Below are positions 21,215 through 31,405 of a stretch of DNA of 57,729 nucleotides, piece after piece. A program made the translations under genes and the position numbers. The notes beneath the pieces are model-generated. The model was not told the origin of the DNA and ran no database searches. It worked only from the letters and a program-made list of their open reading frames with translations. The number at the start of each line of letters is the position of its first letter. The first letter of the stretch is position 1. Source of the stretch: Mesobacillus selenatarsenatis SF-1 (GTDB lineage Bacteria; Bacillota; Bacilli; Bacillales; Cytobacillaceae); assembly GCF_000813125.1 (NCBI RefSeq), contig NZ_BASE01000088.1:1-57729 (forward strand), written 5' to 3'.

Positions 21215-22357
21215 TTATAATAGTGACTTTACATACCTTCTTGTCTCTTTGTCTACCTCTTGAATCGTTTCAAGGTCAGGGTTTTCTATGGTGCTATGGC
21301 TTTCCATTGCTCTCTCTATCAAGTCTTCAATTTGGAGGAAAGTGATTCTGTCGTCCAAAAAGGATGCTACCGCTGCTTCATTTGCAGCATTCATGACTGC
21401 CGGCATTGTGCCTCCTGCCCGACCAGCTTCATAAGCAAATTTCAGGCAGCGGAACCGGTTGAAATCCATTTCTGTAAAGTGAAGCCGGCCAATTTCCGCC
21501 AGATTCAGCCTTTTCCCCGAAACTAGCGGGAGCCTGTCTGGGTATGTAAGAGCGTATTGAATTGGCACTTTCATATCTGGTGTTCCCAACTGGGCCATAA
21601 TACTCGTGTCATGGAATTCTACCATCGAATGAATGATGCTTTCGCGATGGAGGATGACAGAAATATCGTCATAAGGGAGAGAGAATAGCCAATGCGCCTC
21701 AATGACCTCTAACCCTTTATTCATCATTGTTGCGGAATCAATCGTAATTTTTGCCCCCATCGACCAGTTAGGGTGGTTCAATGCATCTGCTTTTGTAACG
21801 CCCTGCAGTTCTTCCCTGGTCCGATCTCTGAAGCTTCCTCCCGATGCCGTGAGGATCAGTCTCTCAATATTTTTTTCTTTTTCGCCCTGCAAGGCCTGGA
21901 AGATCGCAGAATGCTCACTATCAACTGGAAGGATGGGCACGTTATACCGCTTCGCCTCTTCCATCACGATATGGCCTGCAGTGACCAGTGTTTCCTTATT
22001 CGCGATCGCAATCGCCTTACCGGATCTTATCGCTCCCAGTGTCGGTCCGAGTCCAACACTTCCGAGTACTGCATTTACAAGTATATCTGCCTTATGAAAA
22101 ACTGCAGCCTCCTCGAGACCTTCTAGTCCATACACAATCTTCACCTGTGGAAAATCTGCCTTTAATCGTTCAGCATCGTCTTTCTCTTGCACAGAAACCA
22201 GTTCTGGCAAAAATTCAGTTATAATTTTCCTGGTAAGTTCCATGTTCCTGCCAGCAGACATCGATACAAGCTCAAATTCTTCAGGATGCTCCCTGATTAC
22301 ATCAAGCGTTTGGATTCCTATCGATCCTGTCGCTCCCAACAAACTGATTCTTTTCAC
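21215..22357 (-). CDS. dxr: 1-deoxy-D-xylulose 5-phosphate reductoisomerase
   Basis: A 380-residue enzyme that converts DXP to MEP using NADPH in the non-mevalonate isoprenoid pathway. The Rossmann motif [15 protein letters not shown] is at the N terminus. The active-site regions [12 protein letters not shown] and TASGGSFRD, and the C-terminal [11 protein letters not shown], are present. The frame is open to 22411, but a GTG at 22357 has AGGAG 8 nt upstream and gives normal family length. The neighbouring uppS uses the C55 product of this pathway. Confidence 0.96.
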   Translation of the reverse strand: MKRISLLGATGSIGIQTLDVIREHPEEFELVSMSAGRNMELTRKIITEFLPELVSVQEKDDAERLKADFPQVKIVYGLEGLEEAAVFHKADILVNAVLGSVGLGPTLGAIRSGKAIAIANKETLVTAGHIVMEEAKRYNVPILPVDSEHSAIFQALQGEKEKNIERLILTASGGSFRDRTREELQGVTKADALNHPNWSMGAKITIDSATMMNKGLEVIEAHWLFSLPYDDISVILHRESIIHSMVEFHDTSIMAQLGTPDMKVPIQYALTYPDRLPLVSGKRLNLAEIGRLHFTEMDFNRFRCLKFAYEAGRAGGTMPAVMNAANEAAVASFLDDRITFLQIEDLIERAMESHSTIENPDLETIQEVDKETRRYVKSLL

Positions 22358-22465
22358 AAATTTCACTCCTAATATCTCCAACGGGAAACAATACGTACCC
22401 GGTATATTCAAAATTCAGTGGTTTTGTCAGATTTCTCCAGACGAATAATAACCTTGGCGGCTCCA

Positions 22466-23254
22466 TTATAATAAATGGAATAAATGAATTAACGGCCAGA
22501 CAAACAACAGGCTGTCAAAGCGGTCAAGCATGCCTCCATGGCCAGGAAGAATGTTCCCGGAATCCTTAACATTGTAATGACGTTTTAGTGCTGACTCGAC
22601 AAGATCCCCTACTTGGCCAAACACAGACAAAAATGCAGTCGCTATAAGAAGGATCATAGTCGGTACTTTCATATCTCCAAACACACTGAACAGGACGGCA
22701 ACTATAAGTGCAGAAACTATTCCGCCAAAAAAGCCTTCTGTTGTCTTGTTCGGACTGATTTCAGGCCAAAGCTTATGTTTGCCAATTGCCCGGCCGATAA
22801 AATAGGCTCCTGAATCGGTAGCCCATATAATGAACAGTGAATAAAACACATATGTCAGGTTTGCTTCTCTAGTTTCAATGAAGAAATAAAAACCAAGTCC
22901 AACATAAAGTGTAGACATGATGGAAAAAGCAACTTCCTCAAAAGTGAAGCGATTTTTAGTTATGACCGTATACGTCAGAAATAACAGCACTCCAAGAAAG
23001 AAAAGCTCCAGTTTTGTATAATCAATTTGATTAAGAAATCCACTATATTGGTCGGGAATCAAGAAAATCCATAATAATAACAAAGAAAGAATCCCTGGAA
23101 CGGAAAAAAGCTTTATTTGCTTCATCTTGAGTGCTTCATATAAAGCTACGGAAGCTATTAGGTAAACCATTGCAATAAATGGCCAGCCTCCAAAAATAAC
23201 GATTGGAAGAAAAATAGCCGCTGCTATGACTGCTGTAATGATTCTCTGCTTCAT
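22466..23254 (-). CDS. cdsA: Phosphatidate cytidylyltransferase
   Basis: A 262-residue integral membrane enzyme that makes CDP-diacylglycerol from phosphatidate and CTP. About seven or eight hydrophobic segments are seen. The C-terminal signature of the family, KRHYNVKDSGNILPGHGGML followed by DRFDS, is intact. It lies 19 bp downstream of uppS, and the two envelope genes are probably co-transcribed. Confidence 0.96.
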   Translation of the reverse strand: MKQRIITAVIAAAIFLPIVIFGGWPFIAMVYLIASVALYEALKMKQIKLFSVPGILSLLLLWIFLIPDQYSGFLNQIDYTKLELFFLGVLLFLTYTVITKNRFTFEEVAFSIMSTLYVGLGFYFFIETREANLTYVFYSLFIIWATDSGAYFIGRAIGKHKLWPEISPNKTTEGFFGGIVSALIVAVLFSVFGDMKVPTMILLIATAFLSVFGQVGDLVESALKRHYNVKDSGNILPGHGGMLDRFDSLLFVWPLIHLFHLL

Positions 23255-23273
23255 CTATTTATTCACACCTTTT

Positions 23274-24050
23274 TTATACTCCTCCAAAACGCCGCTGGCG
23301 GCCCTGGAATGCTTCAATTGCTTCGACAAAATGTTCTTCATCAAAATCTGGCCACAGTACATCAGTAAACCAGAACTCTGTGTATGCCAGCTGCCAAAGC
23401 ATAAAATTACTTAAGCGGATTTCACCACTTGTCCTGATTAACAGATCAGGATCATTCAAATCTTTTGTCATGAGATAAGAAGAGAAGACTTCTTCGTTCA
23501 GCTCATTTTCGGTAATAATACCATTTTTAACATCATCCATTACCCTTTTAACACCATCAATGATTTCTGCCCGACTGCCATAGTTAAGGGCAAAGTTCAG
23601 GACAAGGCCGGTATTATTCTTTGTATCTTCCATCGCTTTTCCGACTGCCCTTTTCGTATGCTCTGGAAGCTTATCCATATATCCAATCATTTCGACACGG
23701 ACATTTTCTTCTATTAATTCAGGAAGGAAGGTGCCGAGGAATTCTTCGGGCAGTTTCATCAGGAAATCAACTTCCATTTTGGGCCTTTTCCAGTTCTCTG
23801 TAGAAAAAGCATAAACAGTAAGTGTCTTAACACCGAGCTCATTGGCCAGCTTGGTTATTTTGCGGACAACCTTCATGCCTTCATGATGGCCAGCAACCCG
23901 GGGCAAAGCGCGTTTTTTAGCCCAACGCCCATTACCATCCATGATAATGGCAACATAGGAAGGGACTTCATGATTTTTAATTTGAAGTACGCGATCACGG
24001 AAACTGGAAGGATTTTGATCCTTCTTCCACGGATTCATTTTATTTAACAT
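23274..24050 (-). CDS. uppS: Undecaprenyl diphosphate synthase
   Basis: A 258-residue cis-prenyltransferase making the C55 lipid carrier for peptidoglycan and teichoic acid. The catalytic aspartate is Asp38 in AIIMDGNGRWAKKR. YAFSTENWKRP, NFALNYGSRAEI and the C-terminal DPDLLIRTSGEIRLSNFMLW are family motifs. The ATG has GGGGGAG 8 nt upstream. A 421-bp spacer separates it from frr. Confidence 0.97.
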   Translation of the reverse strand: MLNKMNPWKKDQNPSSFRDRVLQIKNHEVPSYVAIIMDGNGRWAKKRALPRVAGHHEGMKVVRKITKLANELGVKTLTVYAFSTENWKRPKMEVDFLMKLPEEFLGTFLPELIEENVRVEMIGYMDKLPEHTKRAVGKAMEDTKNNTGLVLNFALNYGSRAEIIDGVKRVMDDVKNGIITENELNEEVFSSYLMTKDLNDPDLLIRTSGEIRLSNFMLWQLAYTEFWFTDVLWPDFDEEHFVEAIEAFQGRQRRFGGV

Positions 24051-24421
24051 TCGGACAGCTCCCCCAAAAGATTATCTTTAGCTCCAATAATTCATACACC
24101 CAGGCACTTACTATGCCTGGAATTCGTTTGGCGCTGAAGCCGGACTGCTCATTAAAAGCGATCCTTTTCTTCTTTCTTTCATTTCCATATGCCACTATCA
24201 TACCAAAAAAGAAAAAAGATATCTCTATAAACCGTTGGACTACTTCTTAATATTCTACAAATCCAGCCTGCTCCTAAACAAAAGGAGCCTTATATACAGA
24301 ATATGTTGTTTGGTAGTAAAACAGAATGTAACAGCCAATATTATTATATTCTATCATTCAGGCCGTTTTCATAAACTCTTTGTTTTTCAAAACTTTGATC
24401 ACCCGGTATATGTATAGAGAA
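24051..24421. other. Long frr-uppS spacer with hairpins
   Basis: About 370 bp with no gene. On the minus strand it contains hairpins CCAGGCA/TGCCTGG (24100-24106 with 24114-24120, about 50 bp before uppS) and GCTCCT/AGGAGC (24270-24275 with 24283-24288), neither with a T tail. AT-rich TATAAT-like boxes occur near 24335, but no good -35 partner was found, so the uppS promoter is not assigned. Confidence 0.4.
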
Positions 24422-24448
24422 AAAACCCTCTGGAAAACAGAGGGTTTT
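24422..24448 (-). terminator. Terminator downstream of frr
   Basis: A perfect 11-bp stem (AAAACCCTCTG 24422-24432, CAGAGGGTTTT 24438-24448) with a 5-nt loop and T tail on the minus strand, 23 bp after the frr stop codon. Confidence 0.92.
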
Positions 24449-24471
24449 CGATGTTGACTACAATAGAAGCT

Positions 24472-25029
24472 TTACACTTCCATGATTTCTTTTTCTTTGT
24501 CTTTTGTAATCTGATCGATTTTTGCGATATGTTCATCCGTTAGCTTCTGAATATCGTCAGAGTATCCACGAAGGTCATCTTCTGTGATTTCTCCATTTTT
24601 CTCTAGCTTCTTCAAATCTTCGTTGCCATCGCGACGAATATTGCGGATAGCGATCTTTGCTTCTTCAGCTTCCTTTTTAACTTGCTTTGCAAGCTCCTTG
24701 CGTCGTTCCTCAGTCAGCTGAGGAATCGCGATCCTGATGATTGACCCATCGTTTGAAGGATTCAATCCAAGATCTGACTTTAAGATTGCTTTTTCTATTT
24801 CACCAAGGATTGTCTTATCATATGGCTGGATAACCAAAAGACGCGCTTCAGGTACAGAAATACCAGCAAGTTGATTGACTGGAGTTGGTGCTCCATAGTA
24901 ATCCACCTGTACTCTGTCTAAAAGAGAGGCGCTTGCTCTCCCTGCACGGATGCTTGCAAGTTCGCGGGTATAAGCTTGGATCGCTTTTGACATTCTTTCT
25001 TTCGCATTAGCAATTGCTTGTTTTGGCAT
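24472..25029 (-). CDS. frr: Ribosome recycling factor
   Basis: A 185-residue tRNA-shaped protein that, with EF-G, splits post-termination ribosomes. Family signatures: [42 protein letters not shown] (each split here) and [20 protein letters not shown]. The start codon overlaps the pyrH stop at 25029 (TAATG), showing translational coupling as in many Bacilli. Confidence 0.97.
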   Translation of the reverse strand: MPKQAIANAKERMSKAIQAYTRELASIRAGRASASLLDRVQVDYYGAPTPVNQLAGISVPEARLLVIQPYDKTILGEIEKAILKSDLGLNPSNDGSIIRIAIPQLTEERRKELAKQVKKEAEEAKIAIRNIRRDGNEDLKKLEKNGEITEDDLRGYSDDIQKLTDEHIAKIDQITKDKEKEIMEV

Positions 25030-25754
25030 TAGTTTTTCCCCCTCACGATTGTTCCGATTGTTTCACCCATTACTGCTCGTTTAATATTACCTTTCTCCAT
25101 AATAGAGAATACAATTAACGGGATATCATTGTCCATACACAGGGATGAAGCTGTTGAATCCATGACTGCTAGACCTTCCTTCAGCACATCCAGGTATGAT
25201 AATTCTTCATATTTTGTTGCGTTTTTGTCAACTCGCGGGTCTGCCGAATAAACGCCATCAACGTTATTCTTTGCCATAAGGATAACATCTGCTTCAATCT
25301 CAGCAGCACGCAATGCAGCTGTTGTATCCGTTGAGAAGTACGGATTTCCTGTTCCTGCAGCAAAAATGACGACGCGCGTCTTCTCCAGATGCCTGATTGC
25401 TCTTCTTCTGATGTAAGGCTCTGCCACCTGGCGCATTTCGATGGAAGTTTGAACCCTTGTCTCGATTCCCGCTTGTTCCAGGCTGTCCTGTAATGACAGT
25501 GAATTCATGACGGTAGCAAGCATGCCCATATAGTCTGCCGTCGCTCTGTCCATTCCCATTTCTTCACCGATTTTGCCTCTCCAGATATTTCCTCCGCCTA
25601 CAACAACAGCGACCTCAACACCCAGTTCTGCAATCTCTTTCACCTGGTCTGCAACATTTTTGATTACCGACGGATTGATGCCAAATCCTTGTTCTCCGGC
25701 TAATGCTTCTCCACTTAACTTTAAAACAACTCTTTTGTATTTAGGGCTCGTCAT
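25029..25754 (-). CDS. pyrH: Uridylate kinase
   Basis: A 241-residue amino-acid-kinase-fold enzyme that phosphorylates UMP to UDP. Signatures: [12 protein letters not shown] at the start, [11 protein letters not shown], and the [15 protein letters not shown] region for the UMP pocket. It is coupled to frr downstream and separated from tsf upstream by a strong terminator, so it probably has its own promoter in the 83-bp gap; I could not identify clear boxes. Confidence 0.97.
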   Translation of the reverse strand: MTSPKYKRVVLKLSGEALAGEQGFGINPSVIKNVADQVKEIAELGVEVAVVVGGGNIWRGKIGEEMGMDRATADYMGMLATVMNSLSLQDSLEQAGIETRVQTSIEMRQVAEPYIRRRAIRHLEKTRVVIFAAGTGNPYFSTDTTAALRAAEIEADVILMAKNNVDGVYSADPRVDKNATKYEELSYLDVLKEGLAVMDSTASSLCMDNDIPLIVFSIMEKGNIKRAVMGETIGTIVRGKN

Positions 25755-25832
25755 AGGGTACCTCCATATGTAATTTAAGGCCTCTCAAAAGCAAGTGTAC
25801 GCTTAACTGAAAGCCTAATTAAAGCTATGTCC

Positions 25833-25861
25833 AAAAACAGGGAACACTCGAGTGTTCCCTG
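25833..25861 (-). terminator. Terminator downstream of tsf
   Basis: A 24-bp perfect palindrome (25838-25861, GGGAACACTCGAGTGTTCCC core) followed by TTTTT on the minus strand (25833-25837), 23 bp after the tsf stop codon. Confidence 0.92.
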
Positions 25862-25883
25862 CAATTACATAGGCTAGTTAAAA

Positions 25884-26768
25884 TTATTTCTTGTTTACTT
25901 GGTTCATTACTTCTTCAGCAAAGTTATCTTCACGCTTTTCGATGCCTTCGCCTACTTCGTAACGAGTAAACCCGCGAAGTGTACCGCCTTTTGATTCAAC
26001 AAACTGGCGAACTTTTTGGTCAGGGTTCTTTACGAATGCCTGGTCAAGAACACAAACATCTTCAAAATATTTGCTTAGGCGGCCTTCAACCATTTTAGCA
26101 ACGATATTTTCTGGCTTGCCTTCGTTAAGAGCTTGTTGAGTAAGGATTTGACGCTCATGCTCAACTTCTTCTTGAGAAACTTCGTCACGTGATACATATT
26201 TAGGGTTCAATGCAGCGATGTGCATGGAAACATCTTTAGCAGCTGCCTCATCAGTTGTACCTTCAAGGACAGAAAGTACGCCAATGCGTCCGCCCATGTG
26301 AAGGTAAGCACCGAATGCATCGTTATCAGTCTTAGTCTTGATTTCAAAGCGGCGAAGTGAAAGCTTCTCGCCGATTTTAGCGATTGCATTGTTGATGCGA
26401 GTTTCAACTGTATCGCCATTTTCCATAGTTTGTGCATTAGCTTCTTCAGCAGATGCAGGCTTGTTCTTAAGAAGGTGCTCAGCGATTTCCTTAACAAGAA
26501 CCTGGAAGCCTTCGTTCTTTGCTACGAAATCTGTTTCAGAGTTCACTTCAAGGATTACAGCTTCATTGCCTTCTGTAAGGATGTAAGTTGTACCTTCTGC
26601 AGCGATGCGATCAGCTTTCTTGGCAGCTTTAGCGATACCTTTTTCACGAAGGAAATCAATCGCTTGTTCCATATCACCATTAGTTTCCTGAAGAGCTTTT
26701 TTGCAGTCCATCATACCTGCGCCTGTTTTTTCGCGCAATTCTTTTACCATTTGTGCAGTAATTGCCAT
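25884..26768 (-). CDS. tsf: Elongation factor Ts
   Basis: A 294-residue nucleotide exchange factor that reloads EF-Tu with GTP. The N-terminal UBA-like domain ([19 protein letters not shown]) and the core motif [14 protein letters not shown] are present. The ATG has AGGAGG 8 nt upstream. It follows rpsB, with a hairpin terminator in between that probably lets some transcription through, as is common for rpsB-tsf. Confidence 0.98.
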   Translation of the reverse strand: MAITAQMVKELREKTGAGMMDCKKALQETNGDMEQAIDFLREKGIAKAAKKADRIAAEGTTYILTEGNEAVILEVNSETDFVAKNEGFQVLVKEIAEHLLKNKPASAEEANAQTMENGDTVETRINNAIAKIGEKLSLRRFEIKTKTDNDAFGAYLHMGGRIGVLSVLEGTTDEAAAKDVSMHIAALNPKYVSRDEVSQEEVEHERQILTQQALNEGKPENIVAKMVEGRLSKYFEDVCVLDQAFVKNPDQKVRQFVESKGGTLRGFTRYEVGEGIEKREDNFAEEVMNQVNKK

Positions 26769-26876
26769 AATGAAATTCCTCCTAAAATCTCGGTTATATG
26801 TAACTATACTTTATTTTAACTTGATTTCGCCAATATAAACCCCAATGGAATTTATCTGGAATATAAGTCTTAAAAA

Positions 26877-26909
26877 AAGGTGATAAAGGGTGCTTCCCTA
26901 TATCACCTT
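26877..26909 (-). terminator. Terminator or attenuator between rpsB and tsf
   Basis: A 9-bp stem AAGGTGATA/TATCACCTT (26877-26885 with 26901-26909), extended inside by AGGG/CCCT, with a run of seven T on the minus strand, 9 bp after the rpsB stop codon. Confidence 0.88.
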
Positions 26910-26917
26910 ATTTTAAA

Positions 26918-27736
<819 letters not shown>

Positions 27737-27742
27737 TGAGAT

Positions 27743-27771
27743 AATATAGCATAAATAAAAGTGACATTCAA
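27743..27771 (-). promoter_or_regulatory. Sigma-A promoter of rpsB
   Basis: TTGAAT (27766-27771) and TATATT (27743-27748) on the minus strand are spaced 17 bp. TG at -15/-14 adds an extended -10 element. It ends right beside the swrB stop codon (27773), so ribosomal transcription restarts here after the motility operon. Confidence 0.65.
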
Positions 27772-27772
27772 G

Positions 27773-28357
27773 TTATTCTTGCGTTTTTTGCCGAAATTTA
27801 AGCAAAAGTTCTATTTCTGTTTTCCCTTTATCCAGATCTCTGGCAATTTCTTCAATCGTCAAACCCTGTTTTTTCATGTATAGAACCTGGTCAATAAAAC
27901 TTAATTGTTTTATTTCAACGTTATTTTCCTGTGATTCCACTGCCATTATATCTTCCTCAGGCAAATCCAAGTCGGGCGATACTTGTTCACGGTTTTGCTG
28001 GTACGCCTTCCTAGCGGCATGGTAGGCGATGCCTTTGCCAAGTTGACTCGGCTGTTTTTCCTGTGCTATATGGTCGGAGCCTTTTTCCGGCTCCTTATCT
28101 GATGCCTCTGGGGCAGCCGTTTCTTTATCACCAGGTTGATTTTGAACTTTTGTTGTTGTCATTAATTCGAGGAATTTATCATTTTCCTCTTTTAATTCAA
28201 AGAGGTAAGCTGAAAATACCTCTTCAATCTCATTGATGATTCTTTCCTGCTTTTTCTCTGCTTCTACAAGCCGATTTTGACGTAAATATAATAGGATAAT
28301 TGCGAAGATTGCTGCACCGTTTAATATGAGGCTTAAAAGTAGTAGAAAAGTGGTCAT
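27773..28357 (-). CDS. swrB: SwrB-like motility protein (DUF6115)
   Basis: A 194-residue protein with one N-terminal membrane segment (about 3-23), a charged coiled-coil region (about 28-65), a low-complexity acidic middle and a C-terminal helix-turn-helix-like segment (MKKQGLTIEEIARDLDKGKT). This layout and its position as the last gene before rpsB match B. subtilis SwrB, which promotes flagellar basal body assembly and secretion switching. Sequence identity outside these features is low, so the name rests on layout and location. Confidence 0.8.
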   Translation of the reverse strand: MTTFLLLLSLILNGAAIFAIILLYLRQNRLVEAEKKQERIINEIEEVFSAYLFELKEENDKFLELMTTTKVQNQPGDKETAAPEASDKEPEKGSDHIAQEKQPSQLGKGIAYHAARKAYQQNREQVSPDLDLPEEDIMAVESQENNVEIKQLSFIDQVLYMKKQGLTIEEIARDLDKGKTEIELLLKFRQKTQE

Positions 28358-28366
28358 AACATCCCT

Positions 28367-28681
28367 CTATCCGCTGTAATCAATCACCTTCCCTTTATAA
28401 GGGTGGTGGTGCTGTGCAGGTTGGTCATTCTTGTTCCTTTTATCATCCCTGCCAGTTTGCTCCTGGTGGCCTGATTGGCCGCCCTCCTGATTTAGGCGAG
28501 CTTCTTGCTTTTGGTTATTTTTAACCACCGTCTTGCGCTTTAAATCATCTTCCTTTGTCACACTTTGTGCGGCATGCTCCTGAAGATGCTGTCCCCGCTG
28601 CTGAAGTTGTTCCTGTATCTTGCCGGCATCATGTGTCCTCGGAAGCGCAATCTGCATTTCGATTGCTTTGAGGCTCATCAT
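28367..28681 (-). CDS. Small hypothetical protein of the motility operon
   Basis: A 104-residue hydrophilic protein of unknown function. The start MSLKAIEMQIALPRTHDAGK is ordered-looking, the middle is rich in Q, K, E and N, and the end is histidine-rich followed by HPYKGKVIDYSG. I recall similar short proteins with the same two conserved ends near flagellar genes in other Firmicutes, but no function. There is no signal peptide or membrane segment. AGGAAG overlaps the end of fapA upstream; either of two adjacent ATGs may be used. It lies between fapA and swrB with almost no spacing. Confidence 0.75.
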   Translation of the reverse strand: MMSLKAIEMQIALPRTHDAGKIQEQLQQRGQHLQEHAAQSVTKEDDLKRKTVVKNNQKQEARLNQEGGQSGHQEQTGRDDKRNKNDQPAQHHHPYKGKVIDYSG

Positions 28682-28682
28682 G

Positions 28683-30065
28683 TCACTTCCTAACTAGTGG
28701 ACTTTCTGTATCAACAATCGGATGAATTGAAATCTCGCTATTTTCCAGATGAAAGCTAACTTTCTTGTAAAACTGATTTGTCAGGATCGCATACTTTCCG
28801 AAAAACACCTTTGTATTTGGGAATACTCTATCGTATACATTTAAGGACGAGAATAATCTATCTTGTTTCTCAATTTGTAAAAACTCGAGTTCGGACAGCA
28901 ATTCAGCTAAACCAGCTTCAACATTCAGCCTTGTATTTCGCTGTTTCGCAATCATCTGTTTTTGTTCAGCAGTAAGTGCACCTGACCGGTTGCCAATTTC
29001 AGCAAGCTTCACTTCTATTTCAGTAAGTTTTCTAATATTGGCTTTTGCTGTTTCAATGGATTGGAGAGTTTCGAGCTCAGCTTTTTCCAGCAATGGATCC
29101 CAGCCAACGGCTAATTCGGTTTTGGTAAAAAGTTCATTGCCTAATTCCTTGACGGAAATATTTCGGCCAGCAGATATTGTCCCCCCGATGATTGTTCCAG
29201 TACGGCATTCTACATTACCGGCAGCAGTAAGTTTACTGTGCAGTATGGAGGACTTCACGATAATATCCTGTCCTGCTTTTACATTGGCCTGGTTCAGGTA
29301 ATTCGCCAGGACATTTCCCCCCGCTGCAACCTTACCCTTCATCGCTCCGGCTACACCACCCTTGATGATGATATTGCCTTCTGCATGGAGATTGGCTGCC
29401 TCAACAAGTCCATCAACTACGATGTCTCCCCCGGCTTTCAATTCATACCCGCTTGGCACATTCCCTCTAATGGCGATATTTCCCACAAAGTCAATATTGC
29501 CTGTCCTTAAATCAAGATCACCTTTGACTTCGAATACAGGGTTGACTGAGATTGATTTTTGAGTAATGCTGACCTGCCCATCACATGCTGCAAAGAACTG
29601 TTCGGATTCCAAAACCACATTATTCCCCGGCTTGATCCTGAGGGGACGCCCAGGCTTGGCGTGAATGGTCTTCCCGGTGACATCTGTCCCATGTCGTCCA
29701 TTCATTGGCGGGACTACAGATGCCAACAACTGACCCTTTCTAACTGAGGGAATATGGATGATAGAACGAAAATTAAAGACTTTATGGTCCTCAAGACTAT
29801 TTTGTTGGAGTTCGTTGCGCAGGTATGAATCTGCACCATCCACTTTGGATTCTCCTACAGCAATAGTGATTGGATACTTGATAGAATTAGGATCTTCTGA
29901 GATTTTTGTTACAGCATCCTTCTGAACACCGAACACGATCTTTTCTTCTTTTAAAATATTCATTAATTGGTCTACAGAATAAGCTTTTTCTTCACTTCCG
30001 ATATCTAGAATCAATTCAGCTGTAAGCCTGTCTTGTGATAACATCACCTTATATTCCGTCGCCAA
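28683..30065 (-). CDS. FapA family protein (DUF342)
   Basis: A 460-residue DUF342/FapA protein. The N-terminal part (about 1-150) contains the conserved VVPPMNGRHGTDVTGK. A repetitive glycine-rich beta-helix follows (about 165-300, repeats such as GNIAIRGNV, AGGDIVVDG, AEGNIIIKGG and AGGNVLAN), and the C-terminal part is a coiled coil (about 320-400). Proteins of this family are annotated as flagellar assembly protein A and are linked to polar motility in Vibrio; the role in Bacilli is not known to me. The start is TTG with GGGAG about 7 nt upstream. It follows sigD by 19 bp, a place empty in B. subtilis. Confidence 0.85.
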   Translation of the reverse strand: MATEYKVMLSQDRLTAELILDIGSEEKAYSVDQLMNILKEEKIVFGVQKDAVTKISEDPNSIKYPITIAVGESKVDGADSYLRNELQQNSLEDHKVFNFRSIIHIPSVRKGQLLASVVPPMNGRHGTDVTGKTIHAKPGRPLRIKPGNNVVLESEQFFAACDGQVSITQKSISVNPVFEVKGDLDLRTGNIDFVGNIAIRGNVPSGYELKAGGDIVVDGLVEAANLHAEGNIIIKGGVAGAMKGKVAAGGNVLANYLNQANVKAGQDIIVKSSILHSKLTAAGNVECRTGTIIGGTISAGRNISVKELGNELFTKTELAVGWDPLLEKAELETLQSIETAKANIRKLTEIEVKLAEIGNRSGALTAEQKQMIAKQRNTRLNVEAGLAELLSELEFLQIEKQDRLFSSLNVYDRVFPNTKVFFGKYAILTNQFYKKVSFHLENSEISIHPIVDTESPLVRK

Positions 30066-30084
30066 GTTGATCTCCCGCCTTCTG

Positions 30085-30846
30085 TTAAGCTGTCTCTAAC
30101 CATTTTCTCAGTTTAAATATCGCTTTTGAATGAATTTGTGAGATCCTCGATGTAGATAAATTCATGACTTGACCAATCTCTGTTAGTGTTAATTCTTCTT
30201 TATAAAACAAACTTAATACGAGTTGTTCTTTATCATTTAATTTTGAAACTTTTCCAGCTATCTCTTCCAGCAATTCGGACTTAATAAGTTTATCTTCAGG
30301 AATTTCAGCTTTTTCATCCTTGATCACAAATGATTGGTTATCGCGGTCATCATTTTCACTTGGATGCTCATCTATGGATAGTACATTCGCAAAAAAATGT
30401 TCATTTATCGTTGAGTAAATTTCTGTTTCATCCATGTTCAGTTCGCTGGCAATTTCTTCGATCGTCGCATTTCTCATAAATCGCTGTTCAAGTCTCTCAA
30501 TCGCTGCATCAATCTTTTTGGCTTTTTCCCGGGTACTTCTTGGCAGCCAGTCTTCCTTTCTTAATCCATCTAAAATCGCTCCGCGAATTCGAAATGAAGA
30601 ATATGTATCAAATTTCAGATCCCTGTTTGGATCGAATTTTTCTAGAGCATCATATAAACCAATCATTCCCAGACTTTTTAGATCATCTCTAGACACACTT
30701 TTCGGAAGACTCACTGAAATTCTTTGCACATGGTAGGAAACAAGTGGCATATATTTTTTTATCAGCAAATTACCTGCATCCGGATCACGGAACTGTACCC
30801 ATTTATCCCATGTTACCTGTTCTTCCGATGTCGATCCTCGTACCAT
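30085..30846 (-). CDS. sigD: Flagellar/motility sigma factor SigD (sigma-28, FliA type)
   Basis: A 253-residue RNA polymerase sigma factor (B. subtilis SigD is 254). Region 2 includes GLYDALEKFDPNRDLKFDTY, region 3 follows RKEDWLPRSTREKAKKI, and region 4 holds the helix-turn-helix LTEIGQVMNLSTSRISQIHS. It transcribes flagellin, motor and autolysin genes late in assembly. The ATG at 30846 (MVRGSTSEEQ) has GAGGAGG 7 nt upstream. Its place near the 3' end of a long operon is known in B. subtilis to limit SigD level and underlie ON/OFF motility states. Confidence 0.97.
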   Translation of the reverse strand: MVRGSTSEEQVTWDKWVQFRDPDAGNLLIKKYMPLVSYHVQRISVSLPKSVSRDDLKSLGMIGLYDALEKFDPNRDLKFDTYSSFRIRGAILDGLRKEDWLPRSTREKAKKIDAAIERLEQRFMRNATIEEIASELNMDETEIYSTINEHFFANVLSIDEHPSENDDRDNQSFVIKDEKAEIPEDKLIKSELLEEIAGKVSKLNDKEQLVLSLFYKEELTLTEIGQVMNLSTSRISQIHSKAIFKLRKWLETA

Positions 30847-30907
30847 TGTAATCCTCCTCACGCGCATTACGCATTATTCTTTGAAGCTATTAGATAATCT
30901 ACTTCCA

Positions 30908-31405
30908 TTAAATTTCACTATTCCCTTTATTAACAGTTCTGATTTGCATCAAACCGTTTTTTGGGTCGAACTCAATTGTCCTTCCGCTATTCCCGCCTAC
31001 ATCCCGGGCTATAATCGGAATCCTGAGTTCCTTCAATTCTTGTAAAACTGCTTCCACATTCCTAGGTCCAATTCTCATCATGTCGCTGCTTCCGGAAAAT
31101 TGGAACATTTGCGCGCCGCCTGCTATCTTCGCTTTTATTCCTGAAGGTCTTGCTCCTATTTTTATTAAGGCATTTAACAGTTCCTTAATGGCAGTATTAG
31201 CGAATTTAGCTTTATTCAGCGGCTCCGCTCGAGATAATGATGAATCTGGCAGCATAATATGTGCCATACCAGCGATTTCCCTTGCCTGATCATACAAAAC
31301 CACGCCAACACAGGAACCAAGACCCGTAGTCCTTATTAAATCCGGAACCTTAACGATATTCATATCAGCAATGCCAACTTTGATGATTTCTGCTGTTTTA
31401 TGCAT
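30908..31405 (-). CDS. cheD: Chemoreceptor glutamine deamidase CheD
   Basis: A 165-residue deamidase that modifies receptor glutamines and binds CheC. The catalytic cysteine and histidine are at about Cys32 (TGLGSCVGVVLYD) and His49 (GMAHIMLP). AKIAGGAQMF and DVGGNSGRTIEFD are also family marks. It overlaps cheC by 8 bp. AGGAG lies 9 nt before the ATG; a TTG one codon earlier is possible. Confidence 0.96.
   Translation of the reverse strand: MHKTAEIIKVGIADMNIVKVPDLIRTTGLGSCVGVVLYDQAREIAGMAHIMLPDSSLSRAEPLNKAKFANTAIKELLNALIKIGARPSGIKAKIAGGAQMFQFSGSSDMMRIGPRNVEAVLQELKELRIPIIARDVGGNSGRTIEFDPKNGLMQIRTVNKGNSEI

Noticed and set aside
24100-24120. Terminator upstream of uppS
   Set aside because: The 7-bp stem is sound but there is no T run on either useful side, so it is described only as a hairpin.
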